A stretch of DNA of 64,000 bases from Roseicyclus sp. (GTDB taxonomy: Bacteria; Pseudomonadota; Alphaproteobacteria; Rhodobacterales; Rhodobacteraceae). The notes beneath the pieces were generated by a model, which was not told the DNA's origin, ran no database searches, and saw nothing but the letters and a program-made list of their open reading frames with translations. The stretch lies in NCBI RefSeq assembly GCF_018402035.1, contig NZ_JAGYJN010000006.1:124001-188000 (forward strand), given 5' to 3'. Positions 35,132-44,831 of the stretch are shown here, piece by piece (positions within the stretch are counted from its first letter, which is position 1; the number at the start of each line of letters is the position of its first letter). A program made the translations under genes and the position numbers.

Positions 35132-36547
35132 TTATGTCGCAAAGAAATGAATTTTCTCGTCTAGCGTGTGTGAGTTTTCGGCTTGATCGCCAATAAGATG
35201 TGCAATCGAGGCCGCATAGAAAGCGAGAAATTCCGATCCTGCCGCCGAAACAGCCAAGCGGTCGCCAATGCGTGTCACATGACCGGCTTCGATGAGCGCG
35301 CGCAGACCCACCTCCATCGCGTAAGAGATATCGCCGCGCGGGATATGGAGCACGATATCGCATGCTTCGGCCTTGGCGATCTGGCGGCGCAGCACGGCCT
35401 CTAGCGCCACGACACTGCGCACCCCACAGCTTAGCGCATGGGCGACCAATGGCACTGGTGTCACGGGCATCACCCGCGCAATGCGCGCCATGAGCGCTTG
35501 GCCAAGGTCACGGGCGGGGTCTTGATGTCCCTCTTGCATGAAATCCGTCAGGCTGAGTGGGTCGCCAAAGCTCACCGCCGCATAGCCATAGCGGTGAAAG
35601 CGGCCCGTTATCCGGTACCAAATCTGGCGGCGCAGGTAGCGCCAAATCGGCCAAAGTGTGAAGCGAAAGGCCCGCGTGCCGCTATCTTGCGCCTCGATCA
35701 GGTTACGATCTTCCATCACGCGATCATAGTTGATCGCGACGGGCACAAAGACGACATCGCGCGATTGACCGGGGTGAAACCCCTCGATGATGTAAGAAAA
35801 CAGCCCCAGTTTGGGCCGCCCCATCGCGCCTGTGCGGCTAAGGCCGCCTTCGGGGAAAACGGCCTGTGTCACGCCGGCCTCGGTCGCCATCTGGACATAG
35901 CGGGCCAGCACCTTGCGGTAGAGTGCATTGTTGTGGCGGCGGCGGATGAAATAGCCGCCCATCGCGCGGACAAGCTGGCGCAACGGCCAGACCCGCGCCC
36001 ATTCACCCACCGCATAGGCCAAGGCCGAGCGTTCGGCGGCAAGCCATGTGACCAGCACGTAATCCATATTGGAGCGGTGGTTCATCACAAAGATCACGGT
36101 CGAGGCCGCCGGAATATCCTCGAGCGCGCGATCATTGGCGTGGACCAGCCGCACCCGGTAAAGCGATTGGCTGAGTATCCGCGCCGCGCGAATGGCGAAA
36201 CCGAAATAGGTAAAGGCCGAAAAGCCCGGCACGATCTCGCGGGCATAGCGTTCAGCCTTTTGAAAGGCGACGTCTTCGCGGATTTTGTTGCTGCGCGCAT
36301 GGTCGGCGATGGCTTGTGCCACCTCGGGGTCATAGATCAGGCGGCGGATCGTGTCGGTGCGCGAGGCAAGCTTGAAGGGCTGGATCGGCGTCTTGAGGCG
36401 GGTATTGAGTTGCTCGACCGCGCGCTCCAGCCTGCGGCGCAGGAACCAGCGCACCGATGGGAATAGGAAATGCGACGCGAATGTTACCCCCGCAAACAGC
36501 AGGATCAGAACAAAAAGCCAAATCGGTAACGTGACATCGGCGGACAT
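35132..36547 (-). CDS. PlsB-like glycerol-3-phosphate/1-acyl-glycerol acyltransferase
   Basis: A 471-residue membrane-associated acyltransferase of phospholipid synthesis. An N-terminal helix (LPIWLFVLILLFAGVTFAS) is followed by the acyltransferase block with NHRSNMD (H-x4-D, near residue 155) and FPEGGLSRTG, and later VPVAINYDRV. This is the PlsB-type four-block pattern, although the protein is much shorter than E. coli PlsB. Acyl acceptor (glycerol-3-phosphate or lysophosphatidate) is not settled. Confidence 0.85.
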   Translation of the reverse strand: MSADVTLPIWLFVLILLFAGVTFASHFLFPSVRWFLRRRLERAVEQLNTRLKTPIQPFKLASRTDTIRRLIYDPEVAQAIADHARSNKIREDVAFQKAERYAREIVPGFSAFTYFGFAIRAARILSQSLYRVRLVHANDRALEDIPAASTVIFVMNHRSNMDYVLVTWLAAERSALAYAVGEWARVWPLRQLVRAMGGYFIRRRHNNALYRKVLARYVQMATEAGVTQAVFPEGGLSRTGAMGRPKLGLFSYIIEGFHPGQSRDVVFVPVAINYDRVMEDRNLIEAQDSGTRAFRFTLWPIWRYLRRQIWYRITGRFHRYGYAAVSFGDPLSLTDFMQEGHQDPARDLGQALMARIARVMPVTPVPLVAHALSCGVRSVVALEAVLRRQIAKAEACDIVLHIPRGDISYAMEVGLRALIEAGHVTRIGDRLAVSAAGSEFLAFYAASIAHLIGDQAENSHTLDEKIHFFAT

Positions 36548-36605
36548 GATGCGCCTAGACTGTCAGCTTTGCCGCAGGCGGGCAACGGGGCGGTCTATGC
36601 CCATC

Positions 36606-37016
36606 TCACAGCGTCATATGCCGCGCGCGTGCGCCGCGTTCGATCGCGGCTGCATGTAGGCGGTCGATGTCCAACTCATGGCGCAATTCCTCGAGAAAGC
36701 GTAGCTCACTTTGCGCCAAAGCCCCGTCTGCCACCGCGACATCGCAACAGATCGCATAGGCGGTTTCAAACAGCTTTTCGGGCAAAGCATCGGTCACGAG
36801 GCCAAAGAATGCGTCAAGCCCGTCTTCCTCTTCGAAGAGTTCGAAGACGATATTGGCCACGCTGCGCATGCGGTCGGTGTCGTAATTGGCGAAAACCGGC
36901 AGGTGGTTCACGATCTGCTCGATATTCAACAGCTCTGCGGTGCGGATCGCCGCATCCGAGACGGACACCGCCACCATCAGCGCGACAAGGGCATCTTCGG
37001 GGCTAAGTTCGGCCAT
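36606..37016 (-). CDS. TerB-like helical protein
   Basis: A 136-residue all-helical acidic protein: [44 protein letters not shown] and [26 protein letters not shown]. This duplicated pattern with acidic ADG and SD loops is that of the TerB superfamily (metal-binding helical domain, named for tellurite resistance). There is no other ter gene here, so a tellurite role is not implied. It follows the acyltransferase gene's start region on the same strand. Confidence 0.7.
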   Translation of the reverse strand: MAELSPEDALVALMVAVSVSDAAIRTAELLNIEQIVNHLPVFANYDTDRMRSVANIVFELFEEEDGLDAFFGLVTDALPEKLFETAYAICCDVAVADGALAQSELRFLEELRHELDIDRLHAAAIERGARARHMTL

Positions 37017-37123
37017 GTGGCTCTCCTTTCGTCTTTGGGAATTTATTGACGTTGCCGCGTCTGCACAATAGGGGCATGGGCGCGCGGGCGATGGGGCCCG
37101 CTGTCAATTCGGGACCGAAACAG

Positions 37124-38770
37124 ATGACCACGCTCCGCGATGCCGCGATGACCTCCAAGGCTTGGCCCTTTGAAGAGGCGCGGGCGGTGCTCAAACGTTA
37201 CGAGAAAGCCCCACCCGAAAAGGGCTATGTGCTGTTCGAGACGGGCTATGGCCCATCCGGCTTGCCCCATATCGGCACCTTTGGCGAGGTGCTGCGCACG
37301 ACCATGATCCGCCGCGCATTCCAGATGATCTCGGATATTCCGACGCGGCTGATCTGTTTCTCGGATGACATGGACGGGATGCGCAAAGTTCCCGGGAACG
37401 TTCCAAACCAAGACATGCTGCGCGAACATCTGCAAAAGCCGCTGACGCGCGTGCCTGATCCCTTTGGGGAGTTCGAAAGCTTTGGCCACCATAACAACGC
37501 AATGTTGCGCCGGTTCCTCGATACCTTTGGGTTTGATTACGAGTTCTATTCGGCGACCGACTATTACGCATCCGGCCAGTTCGACGAAATCCTGCTGCGC
37601 GCGGCTGAACGTTATGACGCGCTGATGAAGGTGATGCTGGCGTCGCTGCGCGATGAGCGGCAGCAAACCTATTCCATCTTTTTGCCGATCCATCCCGAAA
37701 CGGGCCGGGTGCTTTACGTGCCGATCAAGCATGTCGATGCGCAAGCGGGCACCGTCACCTTTGACGATGAAACGGGCCGCGAATGGACGCTGCCCGTTAC
37801 GGGCGGTCAGTGCAAATTGCAGTGGAAGCCCGATTTTGGCGCGCGCTGGGCGGCCTTGGGCGTCGATTTCGAGATGTATGGTAAGGACCACTCGACCAAT
37901 ACGCCGATCTATGACGCGATCTGCGAGATCTTGGGCATGCCCGCGCCGCATCATTTCACCTATGAGCTATTCTTGGACGAGACCGGGCAGAAGATCTCCA
38001 AATCGTCTGGTAATGGCATCTCGATCGATGAATGGTTGAGCTATGCCTCGACCGAAAGCTTGAGCTACTTCATGTATCTCAAGCCCAAGACGGCCAAGCG
38101 GCTTTACTTCGATGTCATCCCCAAGGCGGTGGATGAATATCACCAGCAATTGCGCGCCTATCCCGATCAGACGCCCGAGCAGCAATTGGCCAACCCGGTC
38201 TGGCACATCCATGGCGGCGAAGTGCCCGCCAGTACGATGGTGGTGCCATTCGCGATGCTGCTGAACCTCGTCAGCGTGTCGGCGGCCGAGGATAAGGACA
38301 AGCTTTGGGGCTTTATCAACCGCTATGCGCCTGATGCCTCGCCCGAGGGGAACCCCGATCTGGATCAGGCGGCTGGTTTTGCGATCCGCTATTTCAACGA
38401 TTTCGTCAAACCGACGCGTGTCTTCCGCCTGCCCGATGCGCGCGAAGCGGCGGCGATGGAAGAGTTGTCAGCCTGTTTGGGCGACGCGGCGCGCGCGCGC
38501 GATGTTCTGGCGCGCAAAGCCGCATTGGAGGGGGTCGAGGCCGGCGATGTGGCCATCGATTGGCAAAGCGACGATTTCTTGCAATCCCTCGTCTTTGCAG
38601 TGGGCAAGTTGCACGGGTTCGAACCGCTACGCGATTGGTTCTCGGCGCTCTACGAGGTTTTGCTGGGTGCCAGCCAAGGGCCGCGTTTCGGGGGCTTTAT
38701 CGCGCTTTACGGCATTGATGAGACCCGCGCCCTGATTGCGCGCGGGCTGAAAGGCGATCTGGGCGCGTGA
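37124..38770 (+). CDS. lysK: Lysyl-tRNA synthetase, class I
   Basis: Charges tRNA-Lys. This is the class I form (archaea and some bacteria including alphaproteobacteria), not the common class II LysS. In 548 residues: HIGH-type motif [13 protein letters not shown] (His-49), KMSKS-type motif [11 protein letters not shown] near 288, and a C-terminal helical domain. The ATG at 37124 is preferred to a frame extension of 26 residues. The preceding TerB-like gene is divergent. Confidence 0.95.
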   Translation: MTTLRDAAMTSKAWPFEEARAVLKRYEKAPPEKGYVLFETGYGPSGLPHIGTFGEVLRTTMIRRAFQMISDIPTRLICFSDDMDGMRKVPGNVPNQDMLREHLQKPLTRVPDPFGEFESFGHHNNAMLRRFLDTFGFDYEFYSATDYYASGQFDEILLRAAERYDALMKVMLASLRDERQQTYSIFLPIHPETGRVLYVPIKHVDAQAGTVTFDDETGREWTLPVTGGQCKLQWKPDFGARWAALGVDFEMYGKDHSTNTPIYDAICEILGMPAPHHFTYELFLDETGQKISKSSGNGISIDEWLSYASTESLSYFMYLKPKTAKRLYFDVIPKAVDEYHQQLRAYPDQTPEQQLANPVWHIHGGEVPASTMVVPFAMLLNLVSVSAAEDKDKLWGFINRYAPDASPEGNPDLDQAAGFAIRYFNDFVKPTRVFRLPDAREAAAMEELSACLGDAARARDVLARKAALEGVEAGDVAIDWQSDDFLQSLVFAVGKLHGFEPLRDWFSALYEVLLGASQGPRFGGFIALYGIDETRALIARGLKGDLGA

Positions 38771-38791
38771 AATCGCGCGCGTCTGCGCTAC

Positions 38792-38831
38792 CATCCCGGC
38801 ATGGCCTTGTTCAAAAGGGGATGCCGGGATG
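38792..38831 (+). promoter_or_regulatory. Hairpin covering the start codon of the DUF4864 gene
   Basis: CATCCCGGCAT (38792-38802) pairs perfectly with ATGCCGGGATG (38821-38831), and the last ATG is the start codon of the next gene. The loop contains AAAAGGGG, which could serve as the ribosome site. It may be a lysK terminator without a T tail, a translation-control element, or both. Confidence 0.4.
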
Positions 38832-39245
38832 CTGCGCGCCGTTCTTGCTGGAATTTTCGCTGCCTGTTTCGCTGTGATGGTCCATGCCCAAGAGGTGTTG
38901 GAGCCTCAGCCTGAGATCGAGGCCGCGATCGCGGGTCAGTTCGATGCCTTCCTTGCCGAAGATGTGGGCCGGGCGTGGGAATTCGCCAGCCCCAATATCC
39001 AGCGGATCTTTCGCGATGCCGAGACTTTCGGGCGCATGGTCGAACAGGGCTATCCGATGGTTTGGGCACCTGCCCAAGTGGATTTCATCGATTTGCAGAG
39101 TTTCGGCGGCATCTTGGTGCAGCGCGTGCAAGTGATCGATCAGGCGGGCAATGCGCATTACCTTGGCTACCAGATGATCCAGACCGAGGGTGGATGGAAG
39201 ATCAACGGGGTGCAGATCTTGCCGCCGCCACAGGTCGCGGCGTGA
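38829..39245 (+). CDS. DUF4864 family exported protein
   Basis: A 138-residue protein with a signal peptide (AVLAGIFAACFAVMVHAQ) and a single NTF2-like domain: IAGQFDAFLAEDVGRAWEFASPNI, GRMVEQGYPMVW and YQMIQTEGGWKINGVQIL. This is the DUF4864 pattern. Probably periplasmic; function unknown. Its start codon lies in the right arm of a hairpin (38792-38831). Confidence 0.85.
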   Translation: MLRAVLAGIFAACFAVMVHAQEVLEPQPEIEAAIAGQFDAFLAEDVGRAWEFASPNIQRIFRDAETFGRMVEQGYPMVWAPAQVDFIDLQSFGGILVQRVQVIDQAGNAHYLGYQMIQTEGGWKINGVQILPPPQVAA

Positions 39246-39426
39246 TCTTTACCAGCGCTTAATCATTCCGCTTTAGAACCGCCTGCAACCCGGCCCGATG
39301 TGCTGGGCTGTCTCACTGACATCGCTTCACAACCGAGCGGGCCGTTTACGGGCGCTGCGGTTGCCCCTTTCGGTCCTTGGACATGCGCGCGCCCAACGGT
39401 GAGCGGGCGCGGAAAAGGGGTAGAAT

Positions 39427-41718
39427 ATGAACCAGGTGATTACCGACGGGTTGGTCTTGATGCCTCCCGCTTTCGCAAACGGGTTGGGCGTCTGGTCGCG
39501 CCAAGATGGGCGGCCGGGCAGCGATACATGGGCCACCGCGCCCAATGCGGCGCTTGTGGCCGCCGATGCGGATTTCGGCAGTTGCCTAGAGATCGTGAAG
39601 ACCGAGGCCACGACGCGGTTGCGCTATATGGGCCAGACCCCGATCCTGCCGGGGCTGTATCTGCGGGTTTCTGCGCGCGTTAAGGTGCTTTCGGGCAATT
39701 TCCCCAGTGTCCGCATCGCGGCATGGGCGGGGGATGGGGGCAATCAAAACCTTGCAAGCGTCACCCAAGTGGGGCCGAGCACCACGCTTGGTGCCTATGG
39801 TGCGGTGGTCACGGTTTCCGCCATCATCGGCACGGGTGCGCGCGGCGGTGTCGACATGACTTGGGGGCCGCAAGCGGCGTTCGGGCATATGGGGCTTGAT
39901 CTGACCGGGTCCAATGGCGGGCAGGTGCGGATCGAAAATATCACGATCGAGGATGTGACATCGATCTTTTTCCGCAAGATGATGGATTGGGTCGATGTGC
40001 GCGATTTCGGCGCGCGGGGTGACGGTGTCACCGATGATCGCGCGGCTTTTGTTGCCGCTGATGCTGCCGCCGCAGGCCGCGAGGTGATGGTTCCTGCGGG
40101 CGATTATGTCATCGGCTCTAGCCTGACCATCAACGCGCCGATCCGCTTTGAGGGGCGCTTGGTCATGCCCGCTGGCGCACGCTTGGCGTTGAACCAGAAT
40201 TTCGATTTAAAAGGTTACTCCGAGGCAATGGGCGACGATGTGCTGGGCCTACAGAAGGGCATCCAGCAATTGTTCAACCAATCCGACCATGAGAGTTTCG
40301 ATCTATGTGGGCGGCGGGTGTTGCTGGATGGGCCGCTGGATGTGCAGGCGATTGTTGGCAACCGCAATACCTATGCCAATCGCCGGGTGCTACGAAATGG
40401 CCAGCTTGCGGCGCAAAACTCGCCCAATTGGGATGATGAGGTGCATACCCGCAGCGGCACATGGACGGCCTCTGATCCGCGCCGCATTTCGGGCCTGTCC
40501 AATGTGGCCGATATTCCGGTGGGCGCATTGGTCAGCGCGGGCCAAGGTGTGGGCCGCGAGATCTATGTCACAAGCAAGGATGTGGCAGCTGGGCGCGTGA
40601 TGCTGTCGGGCGCACTGCGCGCGGCACCTGTCACGCAGACCTATACCTTTCGGCGATTCAAATACCTGCTCGATTTCTTTGGTTGGCTGAACCTCCAGCG
40701 GTTCATCGTGGCTGATATCGAGTTTCTTTGTGCGGGCATTTGTTCGGGTCTGAACCTGCCCCGTGACGGGTTGGCGTTCCAGATCCAAGATTGTTTTTTC
40801 ACCGGACCCAAGGATCGGGGCATTACCTCGGCCGGTGAGGGGTGTCAGGGGTTGCAGATCGACCGCTGCCAATTCTTGTCGAATGAGCAAGACGTCAACG
40901 CGCCTTTGCGCACGACCATCGCCTTCAACGCCAATGTCTCGGACATCAAGGTGCGCGACAACCGCGCGGTGCGCTTTCGGCATTTCGGGGTAATCGCGGG
41001 CACCGGCAATATCTTGTCGGGCAATCATTTCTTCCAAGGTGATGGCGTGACCGACGGGCCGCGCACTGCGGGGCTTGTGTTGGCCGACCACAACATCAAG
41101 ACGACCTTCGAGGGGAATTACGTCGATAATTGCTATATCGAATGGGGTAATGAGCGTGATCCATCGCCGCAATTCTCGGGGGGATTGAGTTTTCATGGCC
41201 TTTCGCTCGACGGAAATATCTTTTTCTCGACAGGCAGTGCGCCGTGGATGAATTTTATCCTGATCAAGCCTTATGGTTCGGGGCACTTCATCAACGGGCT
41301 GACGGTGACCGACAACCTGTTCAAGAAAACCACGGGCGCCCAGCTTTTCGCGGTCGAAGGGGTAGACACGAGCTTTGCCACGCTTGATTTGAGCCGCACC
41401 TCTGACTTGCTGTTTACGGGCAATACCTATCACGGCATCGTCAAGCGGACAGAGAACCCCGTGACCGTGCGCTATGTGCAAAGCACCGCCAGCAGCGTGT
41501 GGAATGTCGATCTGAGCAATGTGTCCCCCTTCGGTTCTCAGGTGCGGGGCGGCATCTCGTTTCTGGCCGAGGGGCCGCTGCGCAGCATCTCGAACGTGAT
41601 CGTCTATCTGTCGCCCTATGCCGAGCCGGGGCAGGGCGCGGGCGGGCAGACCTTGCGCCTGCGCTGGCAGCAAGATGTGCGCGGCACAGCGCAAATCACC
41701 GCGCGTTTCGACGTCTAG
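39427..41718 (+). CDS. Pectate-lyase-superfamily / GH28-related beta-helix protein
   Basis: A 763-residue protein. The N-terminal 190 residues look like a carbohydrate-binding jelly roll (LRYMGQTPILPGLYLRVSARVKV). Then comes the hallmark of the Pectate_lyase_3 family, VDVRDFGARGDGVTDDRAAF (about residue 190), followed by a long right-handed beta-helix (DNRAVRFRHFGVIAGTGNILSGNHFF, GNYVDNCYIEWGNE). No signal peptide is visible. Similar proteins are common in Rhodobacteraceae. It could act on a surface polysaccharide or serve as a fibre-like adhesin; catalytic residues were not identified. Confidence 0.75.
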   Translation: MNQVITDGLVLMPPAFANGLGVWSRQDGRPGSDTWATAPNAALVAADADFGSCLEIVKTEATTRLRYMGQTPILPGLYLRVSARVKVLSGNFPSVRIAAWAGDGGNQNLASVTQVGPSTTLGAYGAVVTVSAIIGTGARGGVDMTWGPQAAFGHMGLDLTGSNGGQVRIENITIEDVTSIFFRKMMDWVDVRDFGARGDGVTDDRAAFVAADAAAAGREVMVPAGDYVIGSSLTINAPIRFEGRLVMPAGARLALNQNFDLKGYSEAMGDDVLGLQKGIQQLFNQSDHESFDLCGRRVLLDGPLDVQAIVGNRNTYANRRVLRNGQLAAQNSPNWDDEVHTRSGTWTASDPRRISGLSNVADIPVGALVSAGQGVGREIYVTSKDVAAGRVMLSGALRAAPVTQTYTFRRFKYLLDFFGWLNLQRFIVADIEFLCAGICSGLNLPRDGLAFQIQDCFFTGPKDRGITSAGEGCQGLQIDRCQFLSNEQDVNAPLRTTIAFNANVSDIKVRDNRAVRFRHFGVIAGTGNILSGNHFFQGDGVTDGPRTAGLVLADHNIKTTFEGNYVDNCYIEWGNERDPSPQFSGGLSFHGLSLDGNIFFSTGSAPWMNFILIKPYGSGHFINGLTVTDNLFKKTTGAQLFAVEGVDTSFATLDLSRTSDLLFTGNTYHGIVKRTENPVTVRYVQSTASSVWNVDLSNVSPFGSQVRGGISFLAEGPLRSISNVIVYLSPYAEPGQGAGGQTLRLRWQQDVRGTAQITARFDV

Positions 41719-41736
41719 GCAGGGGCTGATCGCGTG

Positions 41737-41769
41737 GCCCGCCCCAATCTTGGGGCGGGCTTTTCTTTT
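41737..41769 (+). terminator. Strong intrinsic terminator after the beta-helix gene
   Basis: GCCCGCCCCAA / TTGGGGCGGGC, an 11-bp stem with a two-base spacer, followed by TTTTCTTTT. It begins 19 bases after the stop codon. Confidence 0.9.
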
Positions 41770-41814
41770 GCGCCTCATCGGGCTAGCTCGACCTCAGGTC
41801 AGGAGGGCAGCAGC

Positions 41815-42297
41815 ATGACGGTTCTGCCGGTTGAGAATGTGCAAGACTACCCCCGCCCACCAAGGTTGGAGCGCGTCGCCCAACCGCTGCGCGTGATCTT
41901 TGCCGGGGTCGAGATTGCCCATGCCGATGCGGGCAGCGCGTGGCGTGTGCTCGAAACCCATCACGCGCCGACCTACTACTTGCCACCCGCCGCGGTGCTT
42001 GGCGCGGCGCTTATGCCCGCATCGCGCGAGACATGGTGCGAATGGAAAGGCAGGGCCGCCTATGTCGATCTGGTGCTCAATGGGCGGCGGTCGCGCAATG
42101 CAGGCTGGCTTTATCCCGCGCCCACGGCGCGCTTTGAACCGATCCGCGATCACATCGCCTTTTACGCCACATCGGTTGATGCCGCTTTTGTCGGTGATAT
42201 CCGCGTTCTGCCCCAGCCCGGCGATTTCTACGGCGGCTGGGTCACGCCCAATTTGACCGGCAAGATCAAGGGTGCCGTTGGCACAACGCATTGGTAG
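41815..42297 (+). CDS. DUF427 domain protein
   Basis: A 160-residue soluble protein of the DUF427 family: RVIFAGVEIAHADAGSAWRVLETHHAPTYYLP, WCEWKGRAAYVDLVLN and the C-terminal GGWVTPNLTGKIKGAVGT. Function unknown. An AGGAGGG ribosome site at 41801-41807 decides the ATG at 41815 over the longer upstream frame. Confidence 0.88.
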   Translation: MTVLPVENVQDYPRPPRLERVAQPLRVIFAGVEIAHADAGSAWRVLETHHAPTYYLPPAAVLGAALMPASRETWCEWKGRAAYVDLVLNGRRSRNAGWLYPAPTARFEPIRDHIAFYATSVDAAFVGDIRVLPQPGDFYGGWVTPNLTGKIKGAVGTTHW

Positions 42298-42307
42298 GCG
42301 CGCGGGC

Positions 42308-42787
42308 CTAACCGATCAGATCGCCGGGCGAGAGGCGGTACGCCTTGCCAAACCCGCCATTCAAAAGACCGTCAAGCGGGGCAAAGCGCATCAGCCCGAA
42401 ATCGCCAAAGTCATAGTAAAGTTGGGCCTTGGGGTAATGCGATAGGTAATGGGCCTTGAGCGCTGCCTTGTCTGCGACTTCCGCGCGCGCTTGTAGTGTC
42501 AGGCGCGGATGGGTCAGCGGATCGCCCTTTGCCCCCGGTTCCCCGATCAAGAGCGAACAGGCCGGGTTGGCGACCAAGGCCCCGGTATGGGCCGAGAGGC
42601 TGGAAATCAGCGTCAGCGGCACGCCATCCGGCCCCGGCACCAGCGCGATGCGCGTGACCATCGGCGCGCCCGTCGCGGGGTCGATGACGCCAAGGGCGGC
42701 AAAGCGCGCCTGTGCGATCAAACCCCGCGCCATGCTGCGGGCCTCGTCATCGGTGGGGCGGATCGGGTCTGTCTTGCGCTCGGTCAT
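42308..42787 (-). CDS. Pyridoxamine 5'-phosphate oxidase-like (HugZ-type) flavin-binding protein
   Basis: A 159-residue split-barrel protein: ARGLIAQARFAALGVIDPATGAPMVTRIALVPGPDGVPL, SSLSAHTGALVANPACSLLIGEPGAKGDPLTHPRLTLQA and a C-terminal YYDFGDFGLMRFAPL. This is the HugZ/PNPOx-like pattern (FMN or heme binding). The C-terminal heme-degradation domain of full-length HugZ is missing, so heme use is not implied. Start at 42787 by family N-terminus. Confidence 0.82.
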   Translation of the reverse strand: MTERKTDPIRPTDDEARSMARGLIAQARFAALGVIDPATGAPMVTRIALVPGPDGVPLTLISSLSAHTGALVANPACSLLIGEPGAKGDPLTHPRLTLQARAEVADKAALKAHYLSHYPKAQLYYDFGDFGLMRFAPLDGLLNGGFGKAYRLSPGDLIG

Positions 42788-42918
42788 GGGTGCAGGGTAA
42801 CGCCAAAACATGCGCCCCGCCAAGCGCCGCCAAAGGTAGCGGCGCGCGAAAGGATCGGGCATAGAAGGGGGCGTTGTGCATAAGATGCGCATCGCCCGCA
42901 GTTGAAGGAAGAAATGTC

Positions 42919-43518
42919 ATGGCCTTGGTTCCCCCCCGCGACGAGGACGCGATGGACCCCGATCTGCGCGATCATGTGCAGTTCTTCAAAGGGCCTTTGG
43001 GCGTGATCCCGAACTCGGTGCGCACCATGGCCCATCGTGCGCCCATCGCGCGGGCATTTACCGATCTGAATGTCGCGGTGATGACCGACTACGGCGCGGG
43101 CGTGACACCCGAATTCAAGCGCCTGATCGGCTATGTCTCAAGCTATGCCTCGGGGTGCCTTTATTGTCAGGCGCATATGATCCTTGCCTCGGAACGCTTC
43201 AACGCGAGTGAGGAACGGCTGGCCGATGTCTTTGATTTTGCGGCAAGCGCGCATTTCACCGATGCCGAGAAGGCAGCACTTGCCTTTGCCCAAGCCGCGA
43301 CCGCTGTGCCAAATGCCGTGACGCCCGAGATCGGTGCGCGGCTGCGCAGCTATTGGGATGATGGCCAGATCGTCGAGATCATGGGGGTGGTCGCCTTGTT
43401 TGGCTATCTCAACCGCTGGAACGATTCGATGGGCTCGGCGCTTGAGGATTTGCCGCTGTCCAAGGGCGAGGGGCGGCTGGCCGATGCGACAGGTTGGACC
43501 GTGGGCAAGCATAGATGA
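42919..43518 (+). CDS. Carboxymuconolactone decarboxylase/AhpD-like peroxidase-related protein
   Basis: A 199-residue all-helical protein with the AhpD-like redox motif CLYCQAHM (C-x2-C-x2-H) in YVSSYASGCLYCQAHMILAS, plus an N-terminal extension LRDHVQFFKGPLGVIPNSVRTMAHR typical of the uncharacterised peroxidase-related group. Likely a cytoplasmic thiol-dependent hydroperoxide or alkylhydroperoxidase-type activity. Its stop overlaps the next gene by 4 bases. Confidence 0.85.
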   Translation: MALVPPRDEDAMDPDLRDHVQFFKGPLGVIPNSVRTMAHRAPIARAFTDLNVAVMTDYGAGVTPEFKRLIGYVSSYASGCLYCQAHMILASERFNASEERLADVFDFAASAHFTDAEKAALAFAQAATAVPNAVTPEIGARLRSYWDDGQIVEIMGVVALFGYLNRWNDSMGSALEDLPLSKGEGRLADATGWTVGKHR

Positions 43519-44351
43519 GTGATCTCGCCCAAGATGTGCGCGCGGCCCTTGCGGCGCGCGGCGAACCTGTCAGCCGGCTTGGCTATTTCTGCCTGCCCTT
43601 CCGGCCCGCAAGCGGCCCCTTGGCGGACCGCGTGATCAAGACCTATCGCGGTGGGCGCGACCGTGATCTTTTACAAGAACTTGGCGACCGCCACGCTGCC
43701 TATGTGGACATGCTGCAATGGGCCGGTGTGCGCCTGCCCGAAACGAAATTCCTGATCTTGGAGGAGGCGGGATATCTGCAACCCGTCATCGTGCAAGAAG
43801 CCTTGGATGAACGCATCTTGATGCGCCCAAGGCTGGAGGCGGCAAGCCTGTCCGAGATGCAAGATATCCTTGGCGCGGCCACCGTGAGCATCGCGGATTT
43901 CTGGGCGCGTGTCGCCGACCGCCCCGAGCGGATCGGTTATCACCCCTCGATCCGCAATTTCGCCATCGACGAGCAGGGGCCGATCTTTTTCGACACCTTT
44001 CCCCCGCTCATCGGCTACAGCCATGCGCAGATGGGCAAGCTTTTGCTGCGCTTTTCCGAAAGCGGGCTGGTGCGCGCGATGGGGCGCGTCATGCCGGGGC
44101 GTATCCGGGGCATTCAAGATGAATGGTATTCGCCCGCGGGCACGATCGTTGGGCTAATCGGCTCGGCAGTGCGCTTGCGCCCCGCCGATGGGCCAGCAAC
44201 ACTAGCTTGGGCGCAGGGTTTTGTCGCCACCCATCTCAAGGGTGCGCTGCGCGATGAGGTGCTGGCCGAGTTGGACCGCCCCCCGCGCCTGCCTGCCTAT
44301 TGGACAGGGATGCGCCGCCTGTTGGGGTTGGAAGGCAAACCCAATGTCTGA
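43515..44351 (+). CDS. Uncharacterised protein with a kinase-like motif
   Basis: A 278-residue soluble protein. The middle contains GYHPSIRNFAIDEQGPIFFDTFPPLIGY, which resembles the catalytic loop and DFD-like metal motif of aminoglycoside phosphotransferase-type kinases (His/Asn loop, then a beta strand ending in Asp). An N-terminal VIKTYRGGRDRDLL could hold the ATP-site Lys. I do not recall a firm family name. It is translationally coupled to the AhpD-like gene (ATGA) and overlaps trmL by 8 bases. Confidence 0.65.
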   Translation: MSDLAQDVRAALAARGEPVSRLGYFCLPFRPASGPLADRVIKTYRGGRDRDLLQELGDRHAAYVDMLQWAGVRLPETKFLILEEAGYLQPVIVQEALDERILMRPRLEAASLSEMQDILGAATVSIADFWARVADRPERIGYHPSIRNFAIDEQGPIFFDTFPPLIGYSHAQMGKLLLRFSESGLVRAMGRVMPGRIRGIQDEWYSPAGTIVGLIGSAVRLRPADGPATLAWAQGFVATHLKGALRDEVLAELDRPPRLPAYWTGMRRLLGLEGKPNV

Positions 44352-44826
44352 GCTTGCGCGGGACGAGATGAAGATCGTTTTGGTCGCCCCCGAGATCCCC
44401 GGCAATACCGGCACCATTGGGCGAACCTGTGTGGCGCTCGATATTGAGTTGATCTTGATCCGGCCCTATGGCTTTGAGATCACAGATAAATCCGTACGCC
44501 GCGCGGGTTTGGATTACTGGCAGCATGTGCGCTTGAGCGAATATGATGATTGGGCGGGTTTTCTGGCGGCCCGAAAGCCCCGGCGTGATCAACTGTTCTT
44601 GTTCGAGGAATTCGGCACCGGCGGCACGGTCTATGATCCTGCCTATCCGCCCGATGCCTATCTTGTCTTTGGCCGCGAGACCAAAGGCTTGCCGCCCACG
44701 ATCATCGCGGGGATGGAGGATCGCTGTTTCCGCCTGCCGATGCGCTCGCCCCATATCCGTTCGCTCAACCTCGCCAATGCGGCAACGGCAGTGGTCTATC
44801 AAGCGATGCGCGCTTACCTGCGCTGA
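44344..44826 (+). CDS. trmL: tRNA (cytidine34-2'-O)-methyltransferase
   Basis: SPOUT-class SAM methyltransferase acting on the wobble base of tRNA-Leu. In 160 residues: EIPGNTGTIGRTCVAL at the N-terminus, then LVFGRETKGLP and the C-terminal knot LPMRSPHIRSLNLANAATAVVYQAMR. All are standard TrmL motifs. ATG at 44344 (MSELARDEMKIVLV) is used; an internal ATG 8 codons later is possible. Confidence 0.94.
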   Translation: MSELARDEMKIVLVAPEIPGNTGTIGRTCVALDIELILIRPYGFEITDKSVRRAGLDYWQHVRLSEYDDWAGFLAARKPRRDQLFLFEEFGTGGTVYDPAYPPDAYLVFGRETKGLPPTIIAGMEDRCFRLPMRSPHIRSLNLANAATAVVYQAMRAYLR

Positions 44827-44831
44827 TGGGC

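Noticed and set aside
36606-37016. Tellurite-resistance function for the TerB-like protein
   Set aside because: No other ter genes are present; the domain alone does not imply the phenotype.
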